A stretch of 64,000 bases of DNA from Hydractinia symbiolongicarpus. Its lineage: Eukaryota; Cnidaria; Hydrozoa; Anthoathecata; Hydractiniidae. Position numbers and translations under genes: made by a program. The notes beneath the pieces are model-generated. The model worked only from the letters and a program-made list of their open reading frames with translations, had not been told where the DNA came from and ran no database searches. Below, piece by piece: positions 1 to 10,039 of this stretch (positions are counted from its first letter, which is position 1; every line of letters starts with the position of its first letter). The DNA lies in assembly GCF_029227915.1 (NCBI RefSeq), contig NC_079884.1, positions 8,680,001 through 8,744,000 of the forward strand, given 5' to 3'.

Positions 1-284
1 CACGTTTATAATTTTCAATGCTTATCGCCACAAAATCGTCATTTTGGATTCCGTAAAGGCTTTTCGAAAGAAAAGTAAAACCTAAAACAAGCAATTTTTG
101 CACGACGAAAAAAAACTGAAACGGATTAAAAAGTCATTGTTTTAGAGTCGCTTAATAACACGATAATGTGACAGATCTCTAATGCATTTTTGCAAAAAGT
201 GCTGAACAGATGCTGGAACGTGGATACCAAAAAAATTCCTCGCAGAGTGCGGAAACAAAATTAGATTCAAAATCTATATCCTGT

Positions 285-363
285 AAGAATGTGTTGTAAA
301 CAACTAATGCTTTTTACGAGTACTATACTCGTAAAAAGCATTAGTTGTTTACAACACATTCTT
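285..363. repeat. Perfect inverted duplication (hairpin)
   Basis: Two 38 bp arms (285-322 and 326-363) are exact reverse complements separated by only 3 bp. The hairpin lies just upstream of a possible splice acceptor at 385-386. Nothing in it resembles a transposon end. It could be a template-switch mutation or a fold-back assembly artefact; a second example of the same type is at 30206-30292. Confidence 0.9.
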
Positions 364-386
364 GCAAGTTTATGCTTTCGTTTTAG

Positions 387-585
387 GGAGGTTCCAGCTG
401 TCACAGAGCTCTTAAATCCGCTTCATCCAGCAGTGTTAGAACAAAAAAAGGAGTGCCGTCGAGTGTTCGGGAACGTTCCACGCAAATTGCACCGTCCTCG
501 CAATAATGCCAACAGAGGTTCCCTTTTCTGTACATCGAAGAAAGCAAAGGGAAGACATTTTACCATTCATCCCGAATGGCATTAA
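387..585 (+). CDS. Possible terminal exon of an unrecognised plus-strand gene
   Basis: After a pyrimidine-rich acceptor (...CGTTTTAG, ending at 386) an open frame runs 65 codons to a TAA at 583-585. It begins E-V-P-A-V-T-E-L-L and ends H-P-E-W-H. An AATAAA signal follows at about 620, which would place this 3' end tail-to-tail with PSMD5. A second frame, rich in serine and basic residues, is also open from the same acceptor for about 37 codons, so the frame is not certain. I do not recognise the protein. Any earlier exons lie to the left of, or at the very start of, the window. Confidence 0.3.
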
Positions 586-705
586 AATTGTTCATAAATT
601 ATTTTACAAAAACGAAAATAAACAACCATAAAGAATGTGATATATTTATTTTACAACATATTGAAAAGTTGAACACTTGTTCTTTGGTCTTGTTCATTTC
701 TACTC

Positions 706-2628
706 TTAATCTCCCTGTTCATATGATACTTCGACGTGACTTTCTGAATAAAACTGCCCTTGTTTGGTGTACTTTACTAACTGTTCATAATAATCAATGC
801 CCAAATTATCCTTTGATGTTTGCGATAGTGATAGATTCTTTATAATTTCGTACTTTAACTCATGACCTTGCTTTTCAGTTTCTGTTTTCCGGTTTAGTAA
901 ATATTCTAAAAATCCTAAAATGTAGGTCGATATAAAGAATTAATAAAAATCTAGTCTGTGAACAACAGCAAAAAAGAAATGCCATGCTCTGTTCGTCACT
1001 AATTCATCTTATGATTACACTATACTACGTTTGCTAATAGCCACTTACAGACCTGCTGTCAGTAAAGAAAGGTACCATTAAGGCAAAAAAAACTTATTGC
1101 AGCAGAAAAATATATGCTAACAGTGGTTTGAATTAGTATATCAGATATGTTGTACACATTTAAAAAAGAGAAGCATTACTTTAGCAAAAGTTTTACCTGC
1201 ACATAGAACAAAATCTTGTTCAGCCCAACTATATCTTGAGACAGCGGCAAGTAATTTTAAGCTACAGTATCTTAATTCACTAAAAGGTTGTTGAGCTAGC
1301 TTGAAAAGATATGAAATAGGGTGTTGATCAATTTGTCTAAATAACTTCTCACAAACCATAGAAACTTCAACATCTTGGTTACTGTGATTGAACATAGAAC
1401 TTAGACATCCTGCAGTACGATTACGTATGTAATCATCTTCACCGGGATTCATTATCATTTTTGCCATGACTTGTACACACCTCTTTAAGCGATCTGGATT
1501 TGAATTTAAAATCTTAAGTCCTTCAGGTTTAGCACCAATGAAGGCAATTGTTTCAGCACAAAGACATCTTATTGAAGGATCTTCACTAACAATATTTTCA
1601 AATAATGAATTGGTTGTGTTTTCATATTTAGGGATAACACGTAATGGATCTGCTTGAGCAACCACACCAAAGAATTTAACAGCCCCTAAAAACAAACAAA
1701 AAACATGAAATACTATATACAGTTTCACAAAAAGTTATCATTTAAAAGGCGATGTAGCTATACCTGGAAGCAACAATCCAACCATAGGGCCATTGGAAAT
1801 AATGGTTTTTTCCACCCATGTCATAATTGATTTCTCTTCAACATACCTCAGACCTTGCAGACCAGACATTGCAACCCTTGATAACTGTTCAAGTGCATTC
1901 AGCTGTGATAAAATATCACCAGAGTTCATTAGAATTGAAATAAGACCATCAAATATTCCAGCACTTCTGCAAGTTTCAACATGCTCAGGATACTTTAACA
2001 CAAAGTCTACAAAAACCTCAAAAATTCTAAATTGCACGATTGAATTCCTTTGGGATATCTCTTTAAATAATTCAATAAAATGATTGGAAAATAACCATTC
2101 TAAATTTTCATTATGGCAAAACAATAAATTCAGAATCTTTCTTGAGATACCTGCCACACCTAGATCATCTTCACCTAAATATTTGATAGTTACAATGATT
2201 AAATCAGGGTTTGACAAAAACTCAGAAAAATGCTCATCTTCTTCTGCCAAGCGGGCAATTTGTTGCAAGCAGAGGTTTTGAAATTCTACACATTTTAAAG
2301 AAAGACTTGAGATAACATATGTCCCATATTTCTGCAAAACATTGGACGCTGACATATTTCCAAAAATCTTTGTCAAGAGATTGCAAGCATCGCCAACAAT
2401 TCCAGAGTCGGATGTTGAAGAATATTCTGTAATAATCGATAGAAGCAGTTCGACATTAATCTGTGTAGAAATAATATTAAACCTTTTAATATCTCCTGTA
2501 GATACTGCTCTTAACTTGCCCAAACTATCGGCTAAAGTTTCTTTACTAGCTGAGCACGAGTTAAACTGTTCAACCAAAACATCACACGAGGATGACATTT
2601 CTCCTTCTTCACCGCTCAACGCTGCCAT
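706..2628 (-). CDS. PSMD5: 26S proteasome non-ATPase regulatory subunit 5 (S5b assembly chaperone)
   Basis: PSMD5/S5b is a HEAT/ARM-repeat chaperone that binds the base ATPase PSMC2 while the 19S particle assembles in the cytosol. Exons are 2628-1764, 1685-1197 and 881-706, all with GT-AG borders and matching phases (1 nt left over, then 1 nt). Together they give 509 residues, close to the human length of 504. Family signatures seen are the LLPGAVKFFG join across exons 1 and 2, the QQPFSELRYCSLKLLAA block in exon 2, and the charged tail with HELKYEIIKNL in exon 3. The last exon is short and was found by matching the expected C-terminus and phase. The start codon sits 158 bp from the divergent UBL5 start. 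No frameshift or internal stop is present, so the gene looks functional. Confidence 0.93.
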
Positions 2629-2786
2629 TTTAAATTAAATTTGCTGAGTCAATACTTCTTTATTTTTTTATTTTTTATGACATAGCTACACGAATTCAAA
2701 AATTCCATTTCTAGCTGGATACTGCGAAACCAAAAGGCAGCCAGACATAGTATTTAATTACCTTTCATCAGTGTTTCTAGGACAAA
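2629..2786. promoter_or_regulatory. Divergent promoter region between PSMD5 and UBL5
   Basis: Only 158 bp separate the two start codons, so both transcripts must start here or be joined to distant leaders. The sequence is AT-rich, with a long T-run at 2661-2678 and no clear TATA box for either side. A TTTCTAG acceptor-like sequence ends at 2780, 6 bp before the UBL5 ATG, which suggests a 5' UTR intron or spliced-leader addition for UBL5. Co-regulation of the two protein-quality-control genes is inference. Confidence 0.6.
2642..2651 (-). promoter_or_regulatory. Antioxidant response element / Cap'n'collar-Maf type site
   Basis: Read on the minus strand the bases are TGACTCAGCA, an exact match to the ARE consensus TGACnnnGC, and TGACTCA is also an AP-1 core. 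It lies 14-23 bp upstream of the PSMD5 start codon. In animals, proteasome subunit genes are induced through such sites by NFE2L1/SKN-1-type factors, so the position is apt. Chance occurrence is possible, and the site may fall inside the 5' UTR. Confidence 0.45.
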
Positions 2787-5700
2787 ATGATAGAAGTAAC
2801 ATGCAATGATCGGCTGGGTAAGAAGGTTCGGGTGAAATGCAAGTATCTTTTCTGCAACATATACCCACTACCAACCCCTACTTAACATCAACCAAGAAAT
2901 TTGAATATCTGCTCTGCCTCTGGGAAATCCTCTTAATTAAGCTGTACAGCTTAATTTGGATGTCAGCTTAATTAGGATGTATCATACAGTCTAATTAGGC
3001 GTTTTACAGCTTAATTAAGATGTACAAAACTTTGATCGTCTAAAACACACATTTAACTGAATTTTAGCATCTAGCTATCTAACTCAATAAATCCAATATT
3101 TACGTGCATATAAACATCTCCAATACATTAGTGTTTTCATAGCACCCTGGAGATCCGCTAAATTTGAAGTTTTAAAAATTTCCGCTTAAATAGGCTGTAT
3201 CACGTGACGTGCATCCTAACTAGGATGCAGTACAGCTTAAATAGACTATCGCTACGATGAACCATTGTTTCAATTTACAATGGACTTGGATTGCTGTCAT
3301 TATGAATTCGAACAAGTTAAAATGAAACTACATGACCGGAGCGTTATTTGACGGAGGACTCGCAATTTCTAGCATTCTTTATCCATATCTTTTGAACCCG
3401 GGGTTCTGGAGATACCATTCTTTTTTTATAACATAGTGGTCAAACTGATGATGAAAGAGCTGCAGCAGTGATTCTGCTAAAATTTACATTTTTCGAGAAA
3501 TCGGGGAAAAACTTTTTCTACCTCCTAATTTAGATATATGTCACCTAATTAAGCTGTATGATACATCCTGATTAAGCTGTACAGCTTAATTAAGAAGATT
3601 TCCCTGACTGTCTGCAAAATTCAAAAATTCAGCACTCACCGATTTCTTAAAGCATTCAAAAAATCTACTTATAAATATGCTCACAGACATACCCCATACC
3701 CACCTCCATATGATGTTTCTGTTTAAAATTGTTTTCTGTTCTAAAATTGTGAGTGGCACTTGCTAGTGAGTGTTTTTTAGTATGTATTTTTTTTTCTTAA
3801 CCATTAAAATAGTGCTGACGACACTGTTGGAGATTTAAAGAAGCTTGTTGCTGCACAAACTGGTACTAAATATGATCGTATCGTTCTTAAAAAATGGTAA
3901 GAAACTGTTTTCTTGCAGTCAGGGAGAACTACTAAACCAGGGGATCCTGCAGAATATAACCTATAGTGTATACACGGACCAAATTCCATGAACATCTTAA
4001 TTCTGTGCTTTCACCTTTCTCTGTAACTTTCTTCTTTTACTGACAACAATGGCTAGCTATTGCATGATATCCCGGGCCTTAACGCCCATGATGTACCATA
4101 TTACCATTTTCACCGGCACCGAAACTTGTGCACTTTACGAAACAGACAGCTCAAACATTGCTGGGGTAGATCAGACATATGAAAATTTTTCCGCAGTGGG
4201 GTATGACATTTTAATCTATTATTATTTTTGTAGTCATTAAATACCAAACAAAACTATATTATTATGGAACTAGACAGGCCAGAGAATATTTTCAAGAAAA
4301 AAAATTATTACCATGTGTGCTCTCCTCCGCAGTTACCTTTAGGTAATTCGGGTCACCAAGTTTTCCTAATATCAGACTGTTTTATGAGCATCAGAAAAAG
4401 GTACATGACGATGTTTCAAGCGGCTACTAGCTCCATCTGGGACAAATCACCAAGTATTGCAACCATTTTAATCATAAAATAGACTTAAGAAATAATTCTA
4501 GTGGATTTCACATTCGAAAAAACACATCACAGAATTAATACACAATCAATAGGATGTTTTGGACGGTTTCCGTGATTGCAAAAGCGGCTGCCTTGTTCGC
4601 CAGCATTTTTACAAAGTTGTTTTTAGGAATGGTTTATAGTCAAAACCATGAAGTTATTTGGCGAGCGGAGTTGCCACATCATTGCTAGAGCTGTTTGTTT
4701 AGATAATCACGTTTGTGGCGCCATAGATTAGTGGTTATAGCTCTCGTACTCTGTGCAGGAGACCGGGGTTAGATTCCTCATGACGATGATTCAGGTGGAC
4801 GAGTGAATGTTACCATAGCTTCGGGTTAACCAAGCCATGTAAGTCAAATTGGGAAGATGGCACACTCTGTGGGCCGTTGGATGTTCCCAGGAGTTGTCTA
4901 GAAGAGCACGGGCCTAATTGGGTCTGCGTAGCTCAAAATGAGCATTAAATACTCTAGTGTATGATCCACCAACTCTGTGAATCCAATAACTCCGTGAAAC
5001 TGCTTTCGAAGCCTACAACAACTTACCACAGCTCTGTCTACCATTTTTAATAAATGAATTCGATTCAGGGGGGTTTAATAATATATCTTAATCATTTTAG
5101 GGGTGTCGGAACATGCGAATGACGAAAATTTGGCAATAAGTTCAGCCAGCTATACCTTTTGTGATTTTCAAGTCAAGCGCGACGGCGGTCATTTTTGATA
5201 TATTTAGTTATCTCAGTTAATTACTTACTTACTTACTTACTTACTTTCTAATGAATATTTTAATTTTTAAATTATCTTTGCTAGTCATCAGAAAGCAAGA
5301 AAACCTGTTTTTCAAATATTTCACAGAGTTGAAGGATCCATCACGGCTTTATTGGATGATAGTACATGTTGGAACTGGCTTATTTGTCCACTAATAAATT
5401 TTTTTTATCTTGTCATACCCCCAAACGGTTCGCGACAGATAGCGCTACGATACTAAAAGTTTGAAATAACCGATATGTTGATGATATGGATATCATCATC
5501 ATCATCATCATCATTCATCATTCATCAAGTCAGGTGGTAGTAAAATATTTACTTAGAAGCTAAGCGTCACGCTCGTGCAGCAGTGTATAAGGCAAAATCA
5601 GAAGCAGAGAGAAACAGATTTGCAGATGTGTTAAGAAGGGAAGACCAGCGCAATAAGGTATTCAGGATAGCAAAGCAAATGAAGAAGACTAATCAAGATG

Positions 5701-8700
5701 TTGTAGGTGATAAGTGTATACGTAATGATGAAGGTGTTTTGGCTAGCACAGAGGAGGAGAGGGTAGCTTGGAAGAATCATTATCAGAGGTTGCTTAACAC
5801 TGAGTTTGATTGGGACGAGGATAATTTGTCTGATGATGATGTTGTAGAAGGGCCAGCTATGCAGATCAAGACAGAATGGGTAGTGGAGGCTATTAGGAAA
5901 TTAAAGATTGGCAAGGCTGCAGGAGTATCAGGTATTGTTGCAAAGATGGTAAAAGCATCTGGATATATTCGAGTTGAGCTTATTACAAGTCTTGCTAACC
6001 AGATTATAAAGGATGGTGCTGTTCCGAGTGAGTGGCAGTCGAGTGTAATAGAAAGGGGTAACTATAGAGGTTTGAAGTTGGTTAATCAAGTAATGAAGGT
6101 TATTGAAAGAGTGATTGATAAGTTACTTAGAGAAAGAATTGATATAGATAAGATGCAATTTGGTTTTGTTCCAGGGCGTGGCACTACAGATGCAATATTT
6201 TTACTCAGACAGCTTCAGGAAAAGTATTTAGGAAAGAGAAAGAATCTCTATTTTGCCTTTGTAGATTTAGAGAAAGCTTTTGATAGAGTGCCACGTAAAG
6301 TTATTTGGTGGGCTATGAGAAAATTAGGTGTGGATGAGTGGCTAGTTACGATAGTACAGTCTATGTACAGCAATACTAGAAGTCGTGTCAGGATTAACAA
6401 TTCACTCATCAGGGTTCTGTACTTAGTCCTTTGTTGTTTGTTCTAGTCTTACACGCGCTGTCGATGGAGTTTAGAACAGATTGTCCATGGGAGTTATTGT
6501 ATGTAGATGATTTGGTTCTCATAGCAGAGTCGATGGAAGAATTGGTTGAAAAGTTTGAGAAGTGGAAGAAAGGACTAGAGGAGAAAGGGCTTAAGGTAAA
6601 CACAGCAAAGTCTAAAGTCATGATTAGTAGCATTGCAGCCAAGTGTGACCTTGTAGTTGGAAAGTGGCCTTGTGGAGTTTGCAGGAAAGGGGTTGGTAGT
6701 AACTCAATTTTTGTCAGACTTGCGAGCATTGGGTACATAAGAAGTGCAGTAGTATTAGTGGAAGGTTAAGATCTGACATTCAGTTTGTATGCAAGCGTTG
6801 TAAAGGTGAGATTATAGAGAATGAAGTATTTCCAGCTTTAATGATGTACAACAGTGGCTCGTTAGAGATCGTTACTTAGGTGATATGTTGGGCAGTGAAG
6901 GGGGTGTTGGAAGAAGTGTTACTTGCAGGATAGGTTCTGCTTGGAAAAAGTTCAGAAAGTTACTTCCTTTGTTGACTAGCAGAGTCCTGTCAATTGAGGT
7001 AAAAGGTAGGTTGTATGAGGCCTGTGTAAGAAGTGTTATGTTGTACGGTAGTGAGACATGGACAGTGAAACAGGAAGATCTTGACCGTTTAGAAAGGAAT
7101 GATATGAGAATGGTTAGGTGGATGTGTAACGCCAGTCTGAGAGACAGAAAGAGTTCAGATGAGCTAAGAAGCAGGCTAAGTCTCCGTAGAATTAAAGATG
7201 TTATCCAGATAAGAAGATTGAATTGGCTGGGGCACTTGGAAAGAATGAAGGAGGATAATTGGGTAAGAAAGTGTAGAGACTTGATAGTTCCTGGGGCAAA
7301 GCCCAGAGGCAGACCAAGAAAGACTTGGCAGGAGGTTATAAGGACAGACTTGATGCAGAGGAAGTTGAGTTTAGATCTAACACAGTCTAGATCAGATTGG
7401 AAGAGGGTCATTAATATACCCCGTCCAACCCATGCTAGCATGGAAAACGGACGTTAAGCCGAGAATGATGATGATATGGATATAAGGACGTTAAATGTGT
7501 TTTTTTCATGGTGTTGGCGGATTATACGCTAGAACTCTCCATCTAAGCCATGGCCACTCCTGGAAATAATAGACAGGGTATATCCCTCGATTTTTGTGAG
7601 GCTAGCCATGTAAAATATACACATACATCTATCTATCTATTCTTAAGGAATCGAACCCTGGTCTCTCTAAACTTGCTGACAAATGTACTTTAAGAAGTAG
7701 TTACATGGCAAAGATTCCATACTCACACTCAGATGGGTTTTTTTTCTGACTGTGCCGCCATACAAATTCCTAGGTTTGTAAACTTATATCTATTACACTG
7801 TGCATGCTGATATCAAAATCGAAGCGAAGTCTAAGACCTTTTATGCTTGGCTATTTCTTAAACACATTGAGGGTGAAATTAAAATTTCCCCTTAACTGTG
7901 GGAACTGAGTGTTAATTAAAATAAAGTTGCTTGCAAAAAATATATACACTCTTTTATAAACAATAAGCTTTGGGAAAAATACTACAAAAAATGTTTAGTA
8001 TTTGTTTACGTGGGTAGGATTATGTAAGACCAATTGTTCATTGTTTACTTGAGTAAGGCCGTTTTTTGACCATTTATTCACTCCACACTATTTGTTTAGC
8101 AATTGCTTAGAAATTTGGGAACCCAAGGTATAAAAATGATGTTGGACATATATTATAGAGCTTTAAAAGTTGGTTAACAAGGCTTTTTAAATTGCATAAA
8201 TGCAAAAATTATGATGTCATATATCTAAGTAATAGCAAATTTTGACATTTTCTGTCATCAGTAATTTTATACCTGTTAGGGATGTGCATTCAAACTTTAT
8301 TAATTCATAGATATTATAAAGGTGAATTGATCCCAGAATAAATTTGCAATAAAAATTTTTGAGTAAACATATGTGGCCTATACAAGCTTACCCAGAGTTC
8401 ATGCACACAGCTTTTGATCGTTAAGACTATTCGTAGTTAGGCCAAACTCTACTAGGAGCACCTCAATTTTTTTACTCTCTACTGAGCTAAACACGCATTG
8501 ATAAAAAGGAAGACATGCAAAAGATTTTCTAATTTTAGGTTATGTTTGTCTCGTTAGGTCGTTTTACTTGTCAGTTAGAATCGAGGTTTAACTTCATTAT
8601 GTTCAGATTGCCCATAAGATGACGCAAATATATCTTACTTAGGTACACCATTTTTAAAGATCACATTACCTTACGTGATTACGAGATTCACGATGGAATG

Positions 8701-8724
8701 AATATCGAACTGTATTATCAGTAA
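2787..8724 (+). CDS. UBL5: Ubiquitin-like protein 5 (Hub1)
   Basis: UBL5/Hub1 is a ubiquitin-fold modifier that lacks a C-terminal diglycine and binds spliceosome proteins non-covalently. Three exons were assembled: 2787-2842, 3813-3896 and 8643-8724, all GT-AG with phases 2 and 2. They give exactly 73 residues, the invariant family length. Conserved blocks seen are [18 protein letters not shown] in exon 1, [17 protein letters not shown] and IVLKKW in exon 2, and [15 protein letters not shown] ending in the typical YYQ in exon 3. Intron 1 (970 bp) contains a TIR element. Intron 2 (4.7 kb) contains a SINE-like piece and a decayed LINE. The intron load is far larger than the 222 bp of coding sequence. 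No damage is seen in the exons. Confidence 0.95.
2922..3604. mobile_element. Non-autonomous DNA transposon (MITE-like) in UBL5 intron 1
   Basis: The ends form long imperfect terminal inverted repeats. The left end begins GGGAAATCCTCTTAATTAAG, and the right end, reverse-complemented, begins GGGAAATCTTCTTAATTAAG. Similarity continues through GCTGTACAGCTTAAT and GGATGTATCATACAG to about 80 bp inside each end. The TIRs carry repeated CTTAATTA-type motifs in both orientations. The 683 bp body has no transposase frame. I could not define a convincing target-site duplication, so the superfamily is unknown. Confidence 0.75.
4714..4960 (+). repeat. tRNA-derived SINE-like sequence
   Basis: The head resembles a tRNA: box A-like TAGATTAGTGG at 4724-4734, an anticodon-arm-like pairing of CTCTCG with AGGAGA, and box B-like GGTTAGATTCC at 4767-4777, one mismatch from the consensus. 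A non-tRNA body follows. The acceptor stem does not pair well enough for a functional tRNA, so a SINE or tRNA relic is more likely. The right boundary is a guess because no A-tail or target duplication is clear. Confidence 0.5.
5221..5247. repeat. (TTAC)n microsatellite
   Basis: About six uninterrupted TTAC/ACTT units lie in UBL5 intron 2, in a stretch that otherwise shows no gene. Confidence 0.9.
5494..7483 (+). mobile_element. 5'-truncated non-LTR retrotransposon (LINE) in UBL5 intron 2
   Basis: A 14 bp direct repeat, GATGATATGGATAT, lies at 5480-5493 and 7470-7483, fitting a target-site duplication made by target-primed reverse transcription. The copy starts within a CATCATC run, contains reverse transcriptase coding sequence in the same sense as UBL5, and ends in an ATGATGATG microsatellite tail rather than poly(A). 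A minus-strand fragment related at the 3' end lies in a SCYL2 intron (45395-45785). Its position inside a host intron and its frameshifts mark it as a dead passenger. Confidence 0.8.
5559..7457 (+). pseudogene. LINE reverse transcriptase with C-terminal zinc knuckle (frameshifted)
   Basis: The non-LTR reverse transcriptase is broken into at least three frames. Frame 1 (to about 6415) carries [14 protein letters not shown] and the motif A region [16 protein letters not shown] small deletion then removes the motif B region. From about 6445 the second frame has [13 protein letters not shown], the YxDD active site. A zinc-knuckle-like CxxC block (CGVCRKG, then in a shifted frame CQTCEHW and HKKC) follows at 6668-6800. 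The last frame (6885-7457) ends in [12 protein letters not shown] just before the tail. The endonuclease domain is absent (5' truncation). The family name cannot be fixed by eye. Confidence 0.8.
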
Positions 8725-9409
8725 AACATACATGTGCTATAAAAGCGCTGACATTGCAAAAAATATGAAGAGCAGAAGAAAATCACCCGTAAGACGGAAC
8801 ATTTTAGAGAATGGTCATTTCTTTTAACAATATTTGTTTGTCCATTGTCAAAATAATTAATTTTTAGCATGTTTATATTTCACGGCACAGCTTTTCGTTT
8901 AAAAATCTTTTTTTCTTTATTTTTACAATATTTTATGTACACACTTTCAATGTGGTTTTCCATACAAGTGACAACAATTTGTTCCAGAACTCGACAAACC
9001 GCCTTCTTATAGAGTCGTTGTTAGCATTCTTCTTTATGTTAGCTATATAAAGTGGATATGTTTTTTTTTGTAAAGAAAAAGTTCTTGTAAAAAAACAATG
9101 TATTGATGAATATACGTAATTTTGGTTGATGTACTAGGCTCGTTGTTCGAAACTTTACTCAAATGATCATGATTTTATTTGAACATTTTACTCTGTGCAA
9201 TTTGACGTAAGAAAACTATATGCGTATTCTGTTGAAAGAAATGATGTTTTAGCTCTTTCTTATGTGGATTTAGTAACCGACCTATTTGTTAATTTTATCG
9301 TCTGTTTCCTGTGTAAATTGAAGTCATATTTTTTGTAACAGGTGACAGTGTTCAAATTGTCATTAGAACGTATATTTTTTAGTCATATATAATTTATATT
9401 TTGTCGCAA
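8725..9409. other. Spacer between UBL5 and ATPSCKMT
   Basis: This AT-rich sequence presumably holds the UBL5 3' UTR and the ATPSCKMT promoter. I see no open frame, repeat family or RNA gene in it. A T-rich stretch around 8900-8935 is the most notable feature. Confidence 0.5.
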
Positions 9410-10039
9410 ATGTCAACACGTAATGATGAGAAATCTATTTTTTTGGAACAAACGACCAACCACAAAGAAAGCAAATCGAAAATCGGATTGTTTGGGTTAG
9501 CTCTTACTGGTGGTTTGGCTGCTGGTTTGACCATTATTACTGCTTCGTTTGTGAGTCCGGCGTTTCGACGTGTTTGCTTACCATATGTTCCTGCAACACA
9601 GAAACAAATCACTAACGTGTTGAAGTTATGCAAACAACACGGTGGAGGGAGAAGAACAACACTTGTAGATCTTGGAAGTGGCGATGGTAGGATAGCGTTT
9701 GCAGCTGCCAGAAATGGTTACCAAGCAACAGGCTACGAGTTAAATATTTGGCTTGTGGTATATTCAAAGTTGTATGCACGCTTTAGCGGTTTGAGTAAAA
9801 TGACTTCTTTTCAGAGGCGGGATTTGTGGAAAGTTGATTTGAGAGATTTTGATAATATTGTAATATTCGGTGTGGCTGATATGATGGACGATCTAAGTTT
9901 AAAACTTGAGAATGAAATGAAAGAAAATACACGTGTCGTTGCGTGTAGGTTCGAAGTGAAAAGATGGACACCCGTGGAGGAGGTCGAAGATGGTGTCGAT
10001 AGTGCATGGTTGTACACTAAAAGTAGTTTTTCAAAGTAA
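9410..10039 (+). CDS. ATPSCKMT: ATP synthase subunit c lysine N-methyltransferase (FAM173B type)
   Basis: This enzyme trimethylates a lysine of the c-ring of mitochondrial ATP synthase using S-adenosylmethionine. The single-exon 209-residue frame starts at the ATG at 9410. A hydrophobic segment (about residues 27-48, GLFGLALTGGLAAGL) serves as membrane anchor/targeting region. Next come the family block SPAFRRVCLPYVPAT (49-63), the SAM-binding loop VDLGSGDGRI (86-95) and the GYELN motif about 20 residues later. The tail has VVACRFEVKRWTP and a WLY block. Length and order fit FAM173B better than the shorter FAM173A, though the two paralogues are close. The lack of introns is unlike its neighbours and may reflect retroposition or ancestral simplicity. 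Confidence 0.9.
   Translation: MSTRNDEKSIFLEQTTNHKESKSKIGLFGLALTGGLAAGLTIITASFVSPAFRRVCLPYVPATQKQITNVLKLCKQHGGGRRTTLVDLGSGDGRIAFAAARNGYQATGYELNIWLVVYSKLYARFSGLSKMTSFQRRDLWKVDLRDFDNIVIFGVADMMDDLSLKLENEMKENTRVVACRFEVKRWTPVEEVEDGVDSAWLYTKSSFSK

Noticed and set aside
4714-4790. Functional tRNA gene
   Set aside because: A and B boxes are present but the acceptor stem does not pair and box B has a mismatch, so a SINE or tRNA relic is likelier.
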